Assembly (NCBI GenBank): GCA_964561105.1
Contig: CAZLOH010000028.1
Location: forward strand, 6,641-70,640
From: JADLHS01 sp964561105
GTDB taxonomy: Bacteria > Verrucomicrobiota > Verrucomicrobiia > Limisphaerales > JADLHS01
Length of the DNA stretch: 64,000 bases
Direction: 5' to 3'
The position numbers and the translations under genes are program-made. Under the pieces are notes generated by a model. The model was not told the origin of the DNA. It saw only the letters and a list, made by a program, of their open reading frames with translations, and did no database searches. Below, piece by piece: positions 19,944 through 28,842 of this stretch; the first letter of the stretch is position 1, and each line of letters begins with the position of its first letter.

Positions 19944-19975
19944 CTCCTAACTCCTAGCCCCCAACCCAACCATCC
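19829..19975. repeat. heptamer repeat block (GTCAGAA, CAGACCC, CTCCTAA) spanning the cheW end
   Basis: Three heptamer types follow each other: GTCAGAA-like, then CAGACCC, then CTCCTAA. The first 115 bases are inside the CheW reading frame, and the remainder is the spacer before the receptor gene. Confidence 0.9.
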
Positions 19976-19976
19976 T

Positions 19977-22247
19977 ATGCTCAAGAAAATCAAAGTGTCC
20001 TACAAGATCCTGCTGATGATCTGCGTGGTGGCCCTGCCGCTCGTCGGCTGGACGCTCTTCGCGACGGTCAATGGCGCGACCAAAGACATCGCCCTCGCCC
20101 GCCAGGAAATGAAGGGGATCGCATTCCAGCGCCCGCTGCCGGTGCTGCTGGCCACGCTGCCCCAGCACAAATGGCTGGCGCAGGCCGCCGCCCGCGGCGA
20201 TGTCGCCGCGCGCACCACGGTGCTGGAAAAGGAAGTGGAGATTGACCAGGCTTTCTCCGATCTCGAAGCCGCCAATCTCAAATACGGGGCGGACCTGCTG
20301 TTCACCGACGCCGAACTTTCCAAGCGCAAACGCCAGGGTCTCGACCCGCGTTCGGTCAAATCGGCCTGGCAGGAACTCAAGCAATCCCAGGCCACGCTTT
20401 CTCCGGCCGACTTGATTGAGCAACACCAGAAACTCATCACCGCGGTGCGCACGATGATCACTCATGCGAGCGACAGCTCGAAGCTGACCCTCGATCCGGA
20501 CCTGGACTCCCGCTACCTGGTGGATGCCACCCAAAATGTGCTGCCACAGACGTTGGATCGGCTCGGCGTCATCACCGGTTTTGGCAGTGATCTGTTGCGC
20601 GCCGGAAAGGACAAAGCACAGCCAAAGGACCTGGCGCAACTCGTCGCCTTTGCGGACCTGCTCCAACAAGCCGACGTGAGCCGGCTGAATACGGATGTGG
20701 CGATTGCCCTCAACGAGGACAGCCGGTTCTACGGTCTGAGCGATTCGCTCCAGCGCAATCTCACCGCGCCGGTTCAGGCCTACGAGACCAGTTGCCAGGA
20801 CCTGATCGGTTTGCTGCACAAGGCCGCAGCCGATCCGGCCAGCGTGACTGCCGATGCCTTTCAGGCGGCCGGCCAGCAAGCCCGCAGCACCGCGCTCGAA
20901 CTCTGGAAAACTTCCGCCAATGAGTTGGAAACGCTGCTCGCGTTGCGCATCAACGCCCGGAGCAACGCCCGGCTGTTCATCTTTGCCGGTGTGGGCGTCA
21001 CTTTGATCCTCACTCTGATCCTGGCGATGTTTGCCGCCCGTTCCATCACCCGGCCGCTTGAGGGCCTGACCCAGGCGACCCAACGAATTTTGCGAGGCGA
21101 CAACACCGTTCACGCGCCCGTCTATTCGCAGGACGAAATCGGCCTGCTCGCCACTTCCTTCAACGCCATGATTGATGGTCGCAACAAGGCGCAGGCCGGT
21201 GTCGAAGCGGAAAACAAACGCTTGCAGACAAACATCCAGGACCTGCTCGTGGTCGTCTCCGATGCCTCGGACGGCAAACTCGGCGTGCGCGCCAAGGTGT
21301 CCGAAGGCGCCCTCGGCAACGTCTGCGACGCGTTGAACCTGATGTTGGAAAACGTCGGCGGCATCATCGCCAACGCCAAAACCGCTTCCGACCAGGTGGC
21401 CGCCGCCTCCTCCGGCATTTCCGCCGTGGCGCAGGAACTGGAGAAAGGCGAAGAGCGGCAGACACAGGAAATCAACTCCACCAGTGACGGCGTGCGCGAT
21501 CTCAATGGCAAAGCCCAGAAAGTTCTGGAGAATTGTCAGGCTGCCAACAAGGCCGCCAGCAACGGACGCGCCGCGGCCGAGTTGGGCGCCAAAGCCGTGC
21601 GCGAGGTGATTCGCGGCATGGAAAAGATTCGCGAAAACACCCAGGCCAACGCCAAGAAGATCAAACGCCTCGGCGACCGCTCCATGGAAATCGCCGGCAT
21701 CGTCAAAGTCATCGGCGACATCTCGGCCAAGACCGACATGCTGGCCCTCAACGCCTCCATCGAAGCCGCCCGCGCCGGCGAACAAGGCCGCGGTTTCACC
21801 GTCGTGGCCGAACAGGTCCGCGCCCTCGCCGACCGCACCAAGACCTTGACCAATCAGATTGATAAACTGGTCAATGACATTCAGAAGGAAACCGGCGAAG
21901 CCGTGGCGCAGATGGAAACCCAGACCCAGGAGGTGGAAGCCGGCGCCCGCGCCGCGCAATCCGCCGGCGGCACGCTGGACAACATCGTCGCCGTCAGCAC
22001 CGAGTCCTCCGGCCTGGTGGCCGAGATCAATCAGTCCGCCAGCCAGCAGGCCGCCCGCACCCAGGAAATGCTTGCGACTGTGGAATCCATCAACCGCGTG
22101 GTCGCCGAGTCCGCCGTCAAAGTCCGCGAAACCCGTTCGACCAGCGAACAATTGCTGGCCTTGTCCTCCGAGCTGAACAAGCGGCTCGCGCAATTCGAGG
22201 TCGAAGCCGAAGGCGAGTCCGTTGTATTCGAATCGGCCAGCGCCTGA
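19977..22247 (+). CDS. methyl-accepting chemotaxis protein (PilJ-like receptor)
   Basis: The 756-residue receptor has a first membrane helix at about 9-30 (ILLMICVVALPLVGWTLF), a helical periplasmic region to about 330, a second membrane helix (LFIFAGVGVTLILTLILAMF, about 335-354), then HAMP (ITRPLEGLTQATQRILRGD) and a second HAMP-like stretch near 425-470. The signalling tip reads DMLALNASIEAARAGEQGRGF (about 580-600), with long flanking coiled coils. No cheR or cheB gene is in the cluster, so methylation, if any, must use enzymes encoded elsewhere. The long helical periplasmic region is like PilJ, but the ligand is unknown. Confidence 0.9.
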   Translation: MLKKIKVSYKILLMICVVALPLVGWTLFATVNGATKDIALARQEMKGIAFQRPLPVLLATLPQHKWLAQAAARGDVAARTTVLEKEVEIDQAFSDLEAANLKYGADLLFTDAELSKRKRQGLDPRSVKSAWQELKQSQATLSPADLIEQHQKLITAVRTMITHASDSSKLTLDPDLDSRYLVDATQNVLPQTLDRLGVITGFGSDLLRAGKDKAQPKDLAQLVAFADLLQQADVSRLNTDVAIALNEDSRFYGLSDSLQRNLTAPVQAYETSCQDLIGLLHKAAADPASVTADAFQAAGQQARSTALELWKTSANELETLLALRINARSNARLFIFAGVGVTLILTLILAMFAARSITRPLEGLTQATQRILRGDNTVHAPVYSQDEIGLLATSFNAMIDGRNKAQAGVEAENKRLQTNIQDLLVVVSDASDGKLGVRAKVSEGALGNVCDALNLMLENVGGIIANAKTASDQVAAASSGISAVAQELEKGEERQTQEINSTSDGVRDLNGKAQKVLENCQAANKAASNGRAAAELGAKAVREVIRGMEKIRENTQANAKKIKRLGDRSMEIAGIVKVIGDISAKTDMLALNASIEAARAGEQGRGFTVVAEQVRALADRTKTLTNQIDKLVNDIQKETGEAVAQMETQTQEVEAGARAAQSAGGTLDNIVAVSTESSGLVAEINQSASQQAARTQEMLATVESINRVVAESAVKVRETRSTSEQLLALSSELNKRLAQFEVEAEGESVVFESASA

Positions 22248-22310
22248 ACCTAGAACCTAGAACCTAGAAGCTAGAACCTAACTCCCAGCTCCTAACTCCT
22301 AGCTCCTAGC
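22246..22310. repeat. heptamer tandem repeats (CTAGAAC, CTCCTAA)
   Basis: The entire spacer between the receptor and cheA is built of 7-bp units, CTAGAAC first and CTCCTAA/CTCCTAG later. Confidence 0.9.
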
Positions 22311-22312
22311 TT

Positions 22313-25300
22313 ATGGAAAAATTCAAGATCAGCGACATCCAGGAGTTATTTGCGACTGATGTGGAACGCTTCCACAGCCTGACGCACGCTCACGTCACCG
22401 AATTGCTGACGCAAACACCGCCACCGCCGGAGGCGCTCGACGAGGCCCTTCGCCAGGCCCACACTTTGAAGGGACTGGCCGCCACGGTGGAGGCCTGGGG
22501 GCTTTCCTGCCTGGGTGCGGATCTGGAAAAACTGCTCGAACTGGCCGGCTCGTGGATGCCCAACGAACCCGAAAAAGCTCGGGCCATCTTCGAGTTCATC
22601 CTCGAACATCTTCAGGATTGGTTCGTGATGAATCAGTTCACCTGCATGGACATGTTGCCGCAGGCCTGGGACATCTATCAGGGATTGCGTCGCACCATGG
22701 ACGAACGCTGGCCCGGCTACCTGCCCAGCCCTGCCGCCGGACCGGAGGGCGCGAACCAATATGTTCGGCTCGAGGAGCTGGAATTGGGCGACGGTGGCTG
22801 CGACGCCTCGTCGCCTGTGCCCGAGCGAGACGTTCGGGACGCACAACCCGCCGCCGAGCTGTCCGCCCCCACGCCATTGCGTGTCGTTCCGCCCACGCTG
22901 CGTCATCGGGAGGAGCCGGCGGCTCCACTCGCGGTCGAGAATCGCGATGTGCAGCAGAGCGAAGCCATTGCCCACACCACGGCGCCGTCCGCGCCCAAGC
23001 CGTTGCCAGTCGTCCCGCCGACGCTGCGGCGCAAGGATGCCGACGTTGGCGCTGCCAGCACGCCCGCCGTTCTGCCCACGGCCGCACAATCCGAAGTGCC
23101 GCCTGCGGCGAAGACGCCGTCTGACACCGCGGCTGCCGCTGCACCGGAAGCGCCGCTGCCACGGGTCGAAGCAACGGCCCAGAGTCACCCTCTCCCCCCC
23201 CACACCCCCCCCTCACTCTTGCCTTTGGGTGAGGGGGTGGAGGGGGAGAGGGTCATTAGTAAAGCGTCGCCGCCCATCTTGCGCGTCGCCCCGCCCACGC
23301 TCAAACGCCGGGGGAACAAGCCCGAGCTTGAGAAAACACCAATCGCGGAAGTCAGTTGCGCGCCGGCTCCGGTCGAGTCGGCACCGGTTGTTCCTCCACC
23401 CATCCATAGTCACCCTCTCCCCCCCCACACCCCCCCCTCACTCTTGCCTTTGGGTGAGGGGGTGGAGGGGGAGAGGGTCAATTTTCGACCTCCGGCAGTC
23501 GAACCGTTGGTGGTTGCACAATCGGCCGACGAGCCGCCGGTCACCGAGCCTTCGGCATCGGCGTTGCCAGTGGTGTCGCCACAGGCCGGCGAGCCGCCGG
23601 CCCTGACACCGGCCGCTCTGGGTCACACGGATGTTGGGCCGTCGGACGAGGATACGGCGTTGTTCGCGCCCCCGCCGGATGCGGTTGAGCAGCCAAGCAC
23701 TCAGGAGTCAGAAGTCAGAAGTCAGAAGTCAGAAGTCATCTCCCAGACCCTAGACCCCAGACTCCAGACCCTGGGCGACGCGGACCTGTTGGAAATGCTG
23801 GGCCAGGAAGTGGCTGGTTATCTCAGCGAGTTGACGGGGAATCTCACCGAACTGGCGGCCAACCTCGCCGACCAGACGGCTTGGGAAAAGACCCGTCGGC
23901 TGTTCCACACGATCAAAGGCACGGCGGCTACTTTCCACCTCGATGCGATTTCCGCGCCAGCCAAGGCGGCCGAGGCGCATTGCATCGTGGCGACGGAGGA
24001 CGCGCACGCGCGCACGCGGGAAGCGTTTGAAACTTGTGTGCAGCGCGCCCAGCTCGTGGCCAAGGCGTTGGCGCTGCCTTTCAACGAGAAGCCACTTTAC
24101 GCGGCGTTGGACCGGGCGCTGGCCAAGGCCGCCATGCTGACGACTGCCGAGGCGACAACTCCGACGACCGCATTGGATCCGGAGATGGCCGGGTTCTTCA
24201 TCCGCGACGCGCGCGATCAGATCGAGATCATCGAGCAGGCGCTGTTGCGCTGGGAGGCTTTGGGGGATGGGAACTCGGGTCTGGCGTCTGGGGCAAGCCT
24301 GGAGTGCGTGCAGGCCGTGCAACGTGGTTTTCACACGCTCAAGGGCGCGGGCAATTCGATTGGTCTCACGGCGGTGGCCCAGAGTGTGCACGAGGTCGAG
24401 GCTTTCCTGGAGGGCGTGGCGGGGGCGGGCGCGGCGGGTTCGCGCGCCTTGTTCACGTTCCTGTTCGGGGCGGTGGATCAATTGCGCCAGTATCTGGCCG
24501 AGCTCACCAAGAACACGGCATCGCCGTGGCGCAATGATTGGACGACCGCGCTGCGTTTGCTGTGTCAGCCGGAGGAAGCCGTTTCCACCGAGACGGCCGC
24601 GGCCGCCGCCAAGGTAGTGCAGGCCGCGCTGGTCACGGAGGCGCCCGACGATGATTCGCATACGCTCCGCATTGATGCCGACCGCCTGTATCAGTTGATG
24701 AATCTGATCGGCGAAATGGTGGTGGATCGTTCGCGGCTCGCGCGCAAGCTCGAGCAGCTCGCGACGCTGCATCGTTTCCTGGCGGAACGGAACGCCGCGT
24801 TGACGGCGTCGGTGCAAACTTTCCAAAAACAATTCGAGTTTAATCTGATTCAATCGCAGGGTCAGGCGGCGGAGGCCCGAGGTCAGCAGCCGGCGGCCGA
24901 GGGGCAGGCCATCGAGCGGCGGGCTGCGAATTCCGACGCCGGCGCGGCGGAATTTTCCGAATTGGAATTTGACCGGTATGATCAATTCAACGTGTTGGCG
25001 CGTTCCCTGGTGGAGATCAGTCACGACATCGAGCATTTGAACGAGGAGGTGGCGGTCTGCCTGGATTCGTTTGCGGCCGAGAATGTCCAGTTCACGCAGA
25101 CGTCGCAGGAGTTGCAGAGCAAGGTCACGAGTCTGAGTCTGGTGCCGGCCAGCACGCTGTTCCCGCGGCTGCAACGGGCGTTCCGCGATGCGTTGAGTGT
25201 CGAAGGCAAGGACGCCGAGCTCACGTTGTCAGGTGGGGAGGCGCTGCTCGACAAGGTGGTCGTGGACAAGGTGTATGCGCCGTTGCTGCATTTGTTGCGC

Positions 25301-26635
25301 AACGCGGTGGCGCATGGGATCGAGCATACCGCGACGCGCGAGAAACGGAAGAAGCCGGTGCGCGGCCAGGTGCGGTTGTCCGCCGCGCAAATGTCCAATC
25401 AGGTCGTCATCCAGATCGAGGACGACGGGGCGGGGGTGGACGCGAAGGCCGTGCGCAAACGCGCCGTGGAGAAAGGGTGGCTGCCGAAGCACGCGCCCGG
25501 TCTGACGCCGGAACAGGTGGTCCACTACATTTTCCAACCAGGCTTCAGCACCGCCACGAAGGTGACGAGTGTTTCCGGACGCGGCATCGGCCTGGACGTG
25601 GTGCGCAAGGAGATTGAAAATCTCAATGGCTCGGTCGAGTTGAAGTACGAAGCCGAGCGCGGCTCGATCTGGACGTTGCGTCTGCCACTGACGCTTGCGA
25701 TTTCCGAGGCGATCCTGGCCGAGGTGCGCGGCACGACGTTCGCGTTCCCGCTCAACTTCATCGAGTCCGGACTGGTGCTGGACGAGCCGACGACCCGCGC
25801 GGCGAACGGCCGGGAAATGTTCCCCGTGCCGGTTCGGAGGCAAAACCCGGAGGCCGGGGTCGAGGCGCCGCCGTCGGAGCCCGAGGCGCCGAAGGTGGAA
25901 CTGCTCCCGGTGGTCCGCTTGTCCAAGCTGTTTCAACTGCCCGGAGGCGAGGACGCCAACAAGGGGCTGATCGTCAGCGTGGGCGATCGCCGGGCCATCG
26001 TGGTGGTGGATGTGGTGTTGTTGCGGCAGGAGATTGTCGTCAAGCAACTGGATTCAGTCATGACGTTGCATCCGTTGCTCAACGGCGCGACGCTCAATGC
26101 CGAGGGCCAGGTGATTCCCATCTTGAACCTGCCGATGCTGTTGAAATTCGGCGAGCAGGATCCGACCAGTGCGGGCCGGCAGTTCACCCGCCCGGAAACC
26201 ACCAAGCCGACCGGCCAGTTGCGCGTGTTGATCGTGGACGACTCCTTGAGCGTGCGCAAAGTGCAGGAACGCTATCTGACCGAGATCGGCTGCAAAGTCA
26301 CCAGTGCCGCGGACGGACTCTACGCGCTGGAAAAATTACGCGAGCAGGAATTCGATTTCATTTTCACCGACCTGGAAATGCCCCGGCTGAACGGTTACGA
26401 GTTGATCTCCGAGTTGCGGGGCAATCCCGCGTGGGCGGGATTACCAATCGTGGTGGTTTCGTCCCGGGGCGCGGACAAATACATCACGAAGGCGATGAAC
26501 CTCGGGGCCACCACCTTCCTCACGAAGCCGTTCACGCAATCGCAGTTGCAACAAGTGCTCGGGCACTACTACCAGTCGGCGAAGGTGCTGGGCGACCCGA
26601 CCGAGCCGATGGCGTCCGCCCAACCCGCCGGATGA
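22313..26635 (+). CDS. CheA-type hybrid histidine kinase with three Hpt domains and C-terminal receiver
   Basis: The 1440-residue protein has Hpt1 (AHTLKG, His50), a long disordered linker (about 160-485), Hpt2 (FHTIKG, His532), Hpt3 (FHTLKG, His674), a dimerisation region from about 785 (LYQLMNLIGEMVVDRSRLAR), an HATPase (N-box LLHLLRNAVAHGIEH about 990-1005, DDGAGVD, GRGIGLDVV about 1088), a CheW-like domain (about 1126-1280) and a receiver (about 1305-1425; Asp1353 in FTDLEMPR). This layout matches PilL/ChpA-type kinases of pilus-linked systems. The linker contains two in-frame copies of the 69-bp repeat, a heptamer block, and three versions of a P-L-x-V-x-P-P-T-L-[RK] motif. Only the linker carries repeats; catalytic parts look intact. 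Confidence 0.92.
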   Translation: MEKFKISDIQELFATDVERFHSLTHAHVTELLTQTPPPPEALDEALRQAHTLKGLAATVEAWGLSCLGADLEKLLELAGSWMPNEPEKARAIFEFILEHLQDWFVMNQFTCMDMLPQAWDIYQGLRRTMDERWPGYLPSPAAGPEGANQYVRLEELELGDGGCDASSPVPERDVRDAQPAAELSAPTPLRVVPPTLRHREEPAAPLAVENRDVQQSEAIAHTTAPSAPKPLPVVPPTLRRKDADVGAASTPAVLPTAAQSEVPPAAKTPSDTAAAAAPEAPLPRVEATAQSHPLPPHTPPSLLPLGEGVEGERVISKASPPILRVAPPTLKRRGNKPELEKTPIAEVSCAPAPVESAPVVPPPIHSHPLPPHTPPSLLPLGEGVEGERVNFRPPAVEPLVVAQSADEPPVTEPSASALPVVSPQAGEPPALTPAALGHTDVGPSDEDTALFAPPPDAVEQPSTQESEVRSQKSEVISQTLDPRLQTLGDADLLEMLGQEVAGYLSELTGNLTELAANLADQTAWEKTRRLFHTIKGTAATFHLDAISAPAKAAEAHCIVATEDAHARTREAFETCVQRAQLVAKALALPFNEKPLYAALDRALAKAAMLTTAEATTPTTALDPEMAGFFIRDARDQIEIIEQALLRWEALGDGNSGLASGASLECVQAVQRGFHTLKGAGNSIGLTAVAQSVHEVEAFLEGVAGAGAAGSRALFTFLFGAVDQLRQYLAELTKNTASPWRNDWTTALRLLCQPEEAVSTETAAAAAKVVQAALVTEAPDDDSHTLRIDADRLYQLMNLIGEMVVDRSRLARKLEQLATLHRFLAERNAALTASVQTFQKQFEFNLIQSQGQAAEARGQQPAAEGQAIERRAANSDAGAAEFSELEFDRYDQFNVLARSLVEISHDIEHLNEEVAVCLDSFAAENVQFTQTSQELQSKVTSLSLVPASTLFPRLQRAFRDALSVEGKDAELTLSGGEALLDKVVVDKVYAPLLHLLRNAVAHGIEHTATREKRKKPVRGQVRLSAAQMSNQVVIQIEDDGAGVDAKAVRKRAVEKGWLPKHAPGLTPEQVVHYIFQPGFSTATKVTSVSGRGIGLDVVRKEIENLNGSVELKYEAERGSIWTLRLPLTLAISEAILAEVRGTTFAFPLNFIESGLVLDEPTTRAANGREMFPVPVRRQNPEAGVEAPPSEPEAPKVELLPVVRLSKLFQLPGGEDANKGLIVSVGDRRAIVVVDVVLLRQEIVVKQLDSVMTLHPLLNGATLNAEGQVIPILNLPMLLKFGEQDPTSAGRQFTRPETTKPTGQLRVLIVDDSLSVRKVQERYLTEIGCKVTSAADGLYALEKLREQEFDFIFTDLEMPRLNGYELISELRGNPAWAGLPIVVVSSRGADKYITKAMNLGATTFLTKPFTQSQLQQVLGHYYQSAKVLGDPTEPMASAQPAG
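23186..23254. repeat. 69-bp palindromic repeat, copy 2 (in frame within cheA)
   Basis: This copy is identical to 19281-19349. Its length is a multiple of three, and it is read in the same frame as the other copies, giving 23 residues (HPLPPHTPPSLL to GERV) in the CheA linker. Confidence 0.95.
23411..23479. repeat. 69-bp palindromic repeat, copy 3 (in frame within cheA)
   Basis: The third identical copy lies 225 bases after copy 2, again in the same frame. The sequences between copies 2 and 3 are unrelated to the repeat. Confidence 0.95.
23700..23773. repeat. heptamer repeats inside the cheA linker
   Basis: GTCAGAA-type and CAGACCC-type 7-bp units encode QESEVRSQKSEVISQ and TLDPRLQTLG just before Hpt2. 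The same heptamers fill the intergenic spacers of this operon. Confidence 0.88.
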
Positions 26636-26700
26636 TTTACGCGGACCGCGACGCCGTTTTCGCGATCAAGCGTCAACCAGCGACTGGGGAACGCCACTGA

Positions 26701-28815
26701 TTAACGAGAAGTTCGCCGGCCGCCGCGCTTGCGGTAGCTCACCGCTTTGGCAGTTGCCGTCGGCGGGACCGGCGCGGAACCATCCAACGCTCGTTTGAGT
26801 TCTTTGATCTGGTCGCGACATAGCGCGGCTTTCTCGAATTCCAGATTGTTCGCCGCCGCCAGCATTTCCGTTTCGAGTTCGTTGATGGTGGCGGTGAGGT
26901 CCACGTCCACCCCCGCCTCTCGCAACACGCCGTCCACCTGCTGGCGGTTCGTTTCGTGGGTGGCCAGGCTCTCCTCCACGGCGCGGGCAACGCTGCGGGG
27001 TGTAATGTGGTGCTCGGCGTTGTAGGCAAGCTGTCGTTGGCGACGATACTCGGTTACCGCAAGAAACCGCTTGATGCTGTCGGTCTGCACGTCCGCATAG
27101 AGAATGACCTCTCCATTCAAGTGCCGCGCCGCGCGACCGGCGGTCTGAATCAAACTCGTTTCGCTGCGGAGAAAACCTTCCTTGTCCGCATCCAAAATCG
27201 CCACGAGCGAAACCTCGGGTAGATCAAGCCCTTCCCGCAACAGATTGATGCCGACCAGCACGTCGAACTCGCCTTTGCGCAACGCGCGCAATATCTCCAC
27301 GCGCTCGATGGCATCAATCTCACTGTGGAGATAGCGCACGCTGACGCCGATGTCGCGCAGGTAATCCGTCAGTTCCTCGGCGGTGCGCTTGGTGAGTGTG
27401 GTGACAAGCACGCGTTCCTTCCGGTCGGCACGCCGGCGACATTCCTCGATCAGATCGTCAATCTGCCCCTTGAGCGGCTTGAGGGTGACCTTCGGGTCAA
27501 CGAGACCCGTCGGGCGGACGACGAGTTCGACCACGCCGGGCGCCGTAGCGCCCTCGGCGCGCGGAAGCGCGCCCGGCGGAACGGGAGTTCCCGACGCCGC
27601 CGCACTTGTCCGCGCCCAACCCAGCTCGCGCGACGCCGGGGTGGCGCTCACGTAGATCGTCTGGGTCTGGAGGCCTTGAAACTCCAAAAAATTCAGCGGG
27701 CGATTGTCCAGGGCGCTCGGCAGCCGGAAGCCATGCTCGACCAAAACCGTCTTGCGCGAGCGGTCGCCCTCCGACATCCCGCCGATCTGCGAGACCGTCA
27801 CGTGCGACTCGTCCAACACGAGCAGGAAATCGTTGGGGAAGAAATCAATGATGGTCGCGGGCCGCGAGCCGGGCGCGCGATTGGCGATGTGCCGCGAGTA
27901 ATTCTCGATGCCGGAGCAGAAGCCCATCTCTTCCATCATTTCCAGATCGTACTCCGTGCGCATCTTGATCCGCTGGGCTTCCAGCAACTTGCCCTCCCGC
28001 TCAAACTCCGCGATCCGTTGCCCGAGTTCCTCGCGGATGGACAGGATGGCCCGCTTCATCTTGTCGTTCGTGGTGACAAATTGCTTTGCCGGAAAGATCA
28101 TCGTGTTCGCGGGCGTCTCGAGTTTCTCGCCCGTGAGTGGTTCGAAACGTGTGATGCGTTCGATTTCGTCGCCGAAGAATTCCACGCGCAGGGCGTCCTC
28201 GCGTCCGGCTGGGCAGAGTTCGATAGTGTCGCCCCGCACGCGAAACTGGCCGCGTTCGAACGTGATGTCGTTCCGGTTGTATTGCAGGTCCACGAGCCGG
28301 GCGAGGAATTGCTCGCGCGTAATGGCCTGCCCGGCGAACACCGGGATCACCATCTGTTCGTAATCCTCCTTGCTGCCCGTGCCGTAAATGCACGACACAC
28401 TTGCCACCACAATCACGTCGCGCCGGGCAAACAGGCTGCTCATCGTCGAGAGCCGCATCCGCTCGATCTCATCGTTGATGCTCGAATCCTTCTCGATGAA
28501 CGTGTCCGTGCGCGGGATGTAGGCCTCGGGCTGGTAGTAATCGAAATAGCTGACGAAGTATTCGACGGCGTTGCGCGGGAAGAAACTTTTGAACTCCGCG
28601 TATAATTGCGCCGCCAGCGTCTTGTTGTGCGAGATGACGAGCGTGGGTTTGTTGACGTGCTGGATGACGTTGGCAATCGTAAACGTCTTGCCCGAACCCG
28701 TGACGCCCAGCAGCACCTGATGCTTGGCGCCGGCGCGAATGCCTGCGGTCAGCTTCGCAATCGCCTGGGGTTGATCCCCGGCGGGCGCGTAGTCGGAAAC
28801 AAGGTCGAATTCCAC
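26701..28815 (-). CDS. uvrB: UvrABC system protein B
   Basis: UvrB is the damage-verification helicase of nucleotide excision repair. The 704-residue protein has Walker A GVTGSGKT (about 37-44), the beta-hairpin region YFDYYQPEAYIPRTDTFIEK, TIIDFFPNDFLLVLDESHV, the helicase motifs ILDADKEGFLRSE and QTAGRAARH, and the C-terminal UVR motif (INELETEMLAAANNLEFEKAA). Between YVSATP and GVVELVVRPTGLVDP there is an extra segment of about 25 residues (ARTSAAASGTPVPPGALPRA.., about 400-425) absent from typical UvrB, where the DNA is a GC-rich palindrome-like stretch. It is convergent with cheA. Confidence 0.95.
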   Translation of the reverse strand: MEFDLVSDYAPAGDQPQAIAKLTAGIRAGAKHQVLLGVTGSGKTFTIANVIQHVNKPTLVISHNKTLAAQLYAEFKSFFPRNAVEYFVSYFDYYQPEAYIPRTDTFIEKDSSINDEIERMRLSTMSSLFARRDVIVVASVSCIYGTGSKEDYEQMVIPVFAGQAITREQFLARLVDLQYNRNDITFERGQFRVRGDTIELCPAGREDALRVEFFGDEIERITRFEPLTGEKLETPANTMIFPAKQFVTTNDKMKRAILSIREELGQRIAEFEREGKLLEAQRIKMRTEYDLEMMEEMGFCSGIENYSRHIANRAPGSRPATIIDFFPNDFLLVLDESHVTVSQIGGMSEGDRSRKTVLVEHGFRLPSALDNRPLNFLEFQGLQTQTIYVSATPASRELGWARTSAAASGTPVPPGALPRAEGATAPGVVELVVRPTGLVDPKVTLKPLKGQIDDLIEECRRRADRKERVLVTTLTKRTAEELTDYLRDIGVSVRYLHSEIDAIERVEILRALRKGEFDVLVGINLLREGLDLPEVSLVAILDADKEGFLRSETSLIQTAGRAARHLNGEVILYADVQTDSIKRFLAVTEYRRQRQLAYNAEHHITPRSVARAVEESLATHETNRQQVDGVLREAGVDVDLTATINELETEMLAAANNLEFEKAALCRDQIKELKRALDGSAPVPPTATAKAVSYRKRGGRRTSR

Positions 28816-28842
28816 AAGACGAAGTTACGACGCAACTCACGC

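Noticed and set aside
18845..19975. Heptamer arrays considered as CRISPR or VNTR-type arrays
   Set aside because: Units are 7 bp, directly joined, without spacers, and no cas genes are near. They are simple tandem repeats.
19947..22193. A 748-codon minus-strand frame opposite the receptor gene
   Set aside because: It is Gly/Ala/His-rich antisense of the MCP gene, with no domain; the plus-strand receptor motifs are decisive.
19281..23479. The three 69-bp repeats considered as CRISPR repeats or attachment sites
   Set aside because: Spacing is irregular, the sequence is a low-complexity C/G palindrome, and no integrase or cas gene accompanies them.
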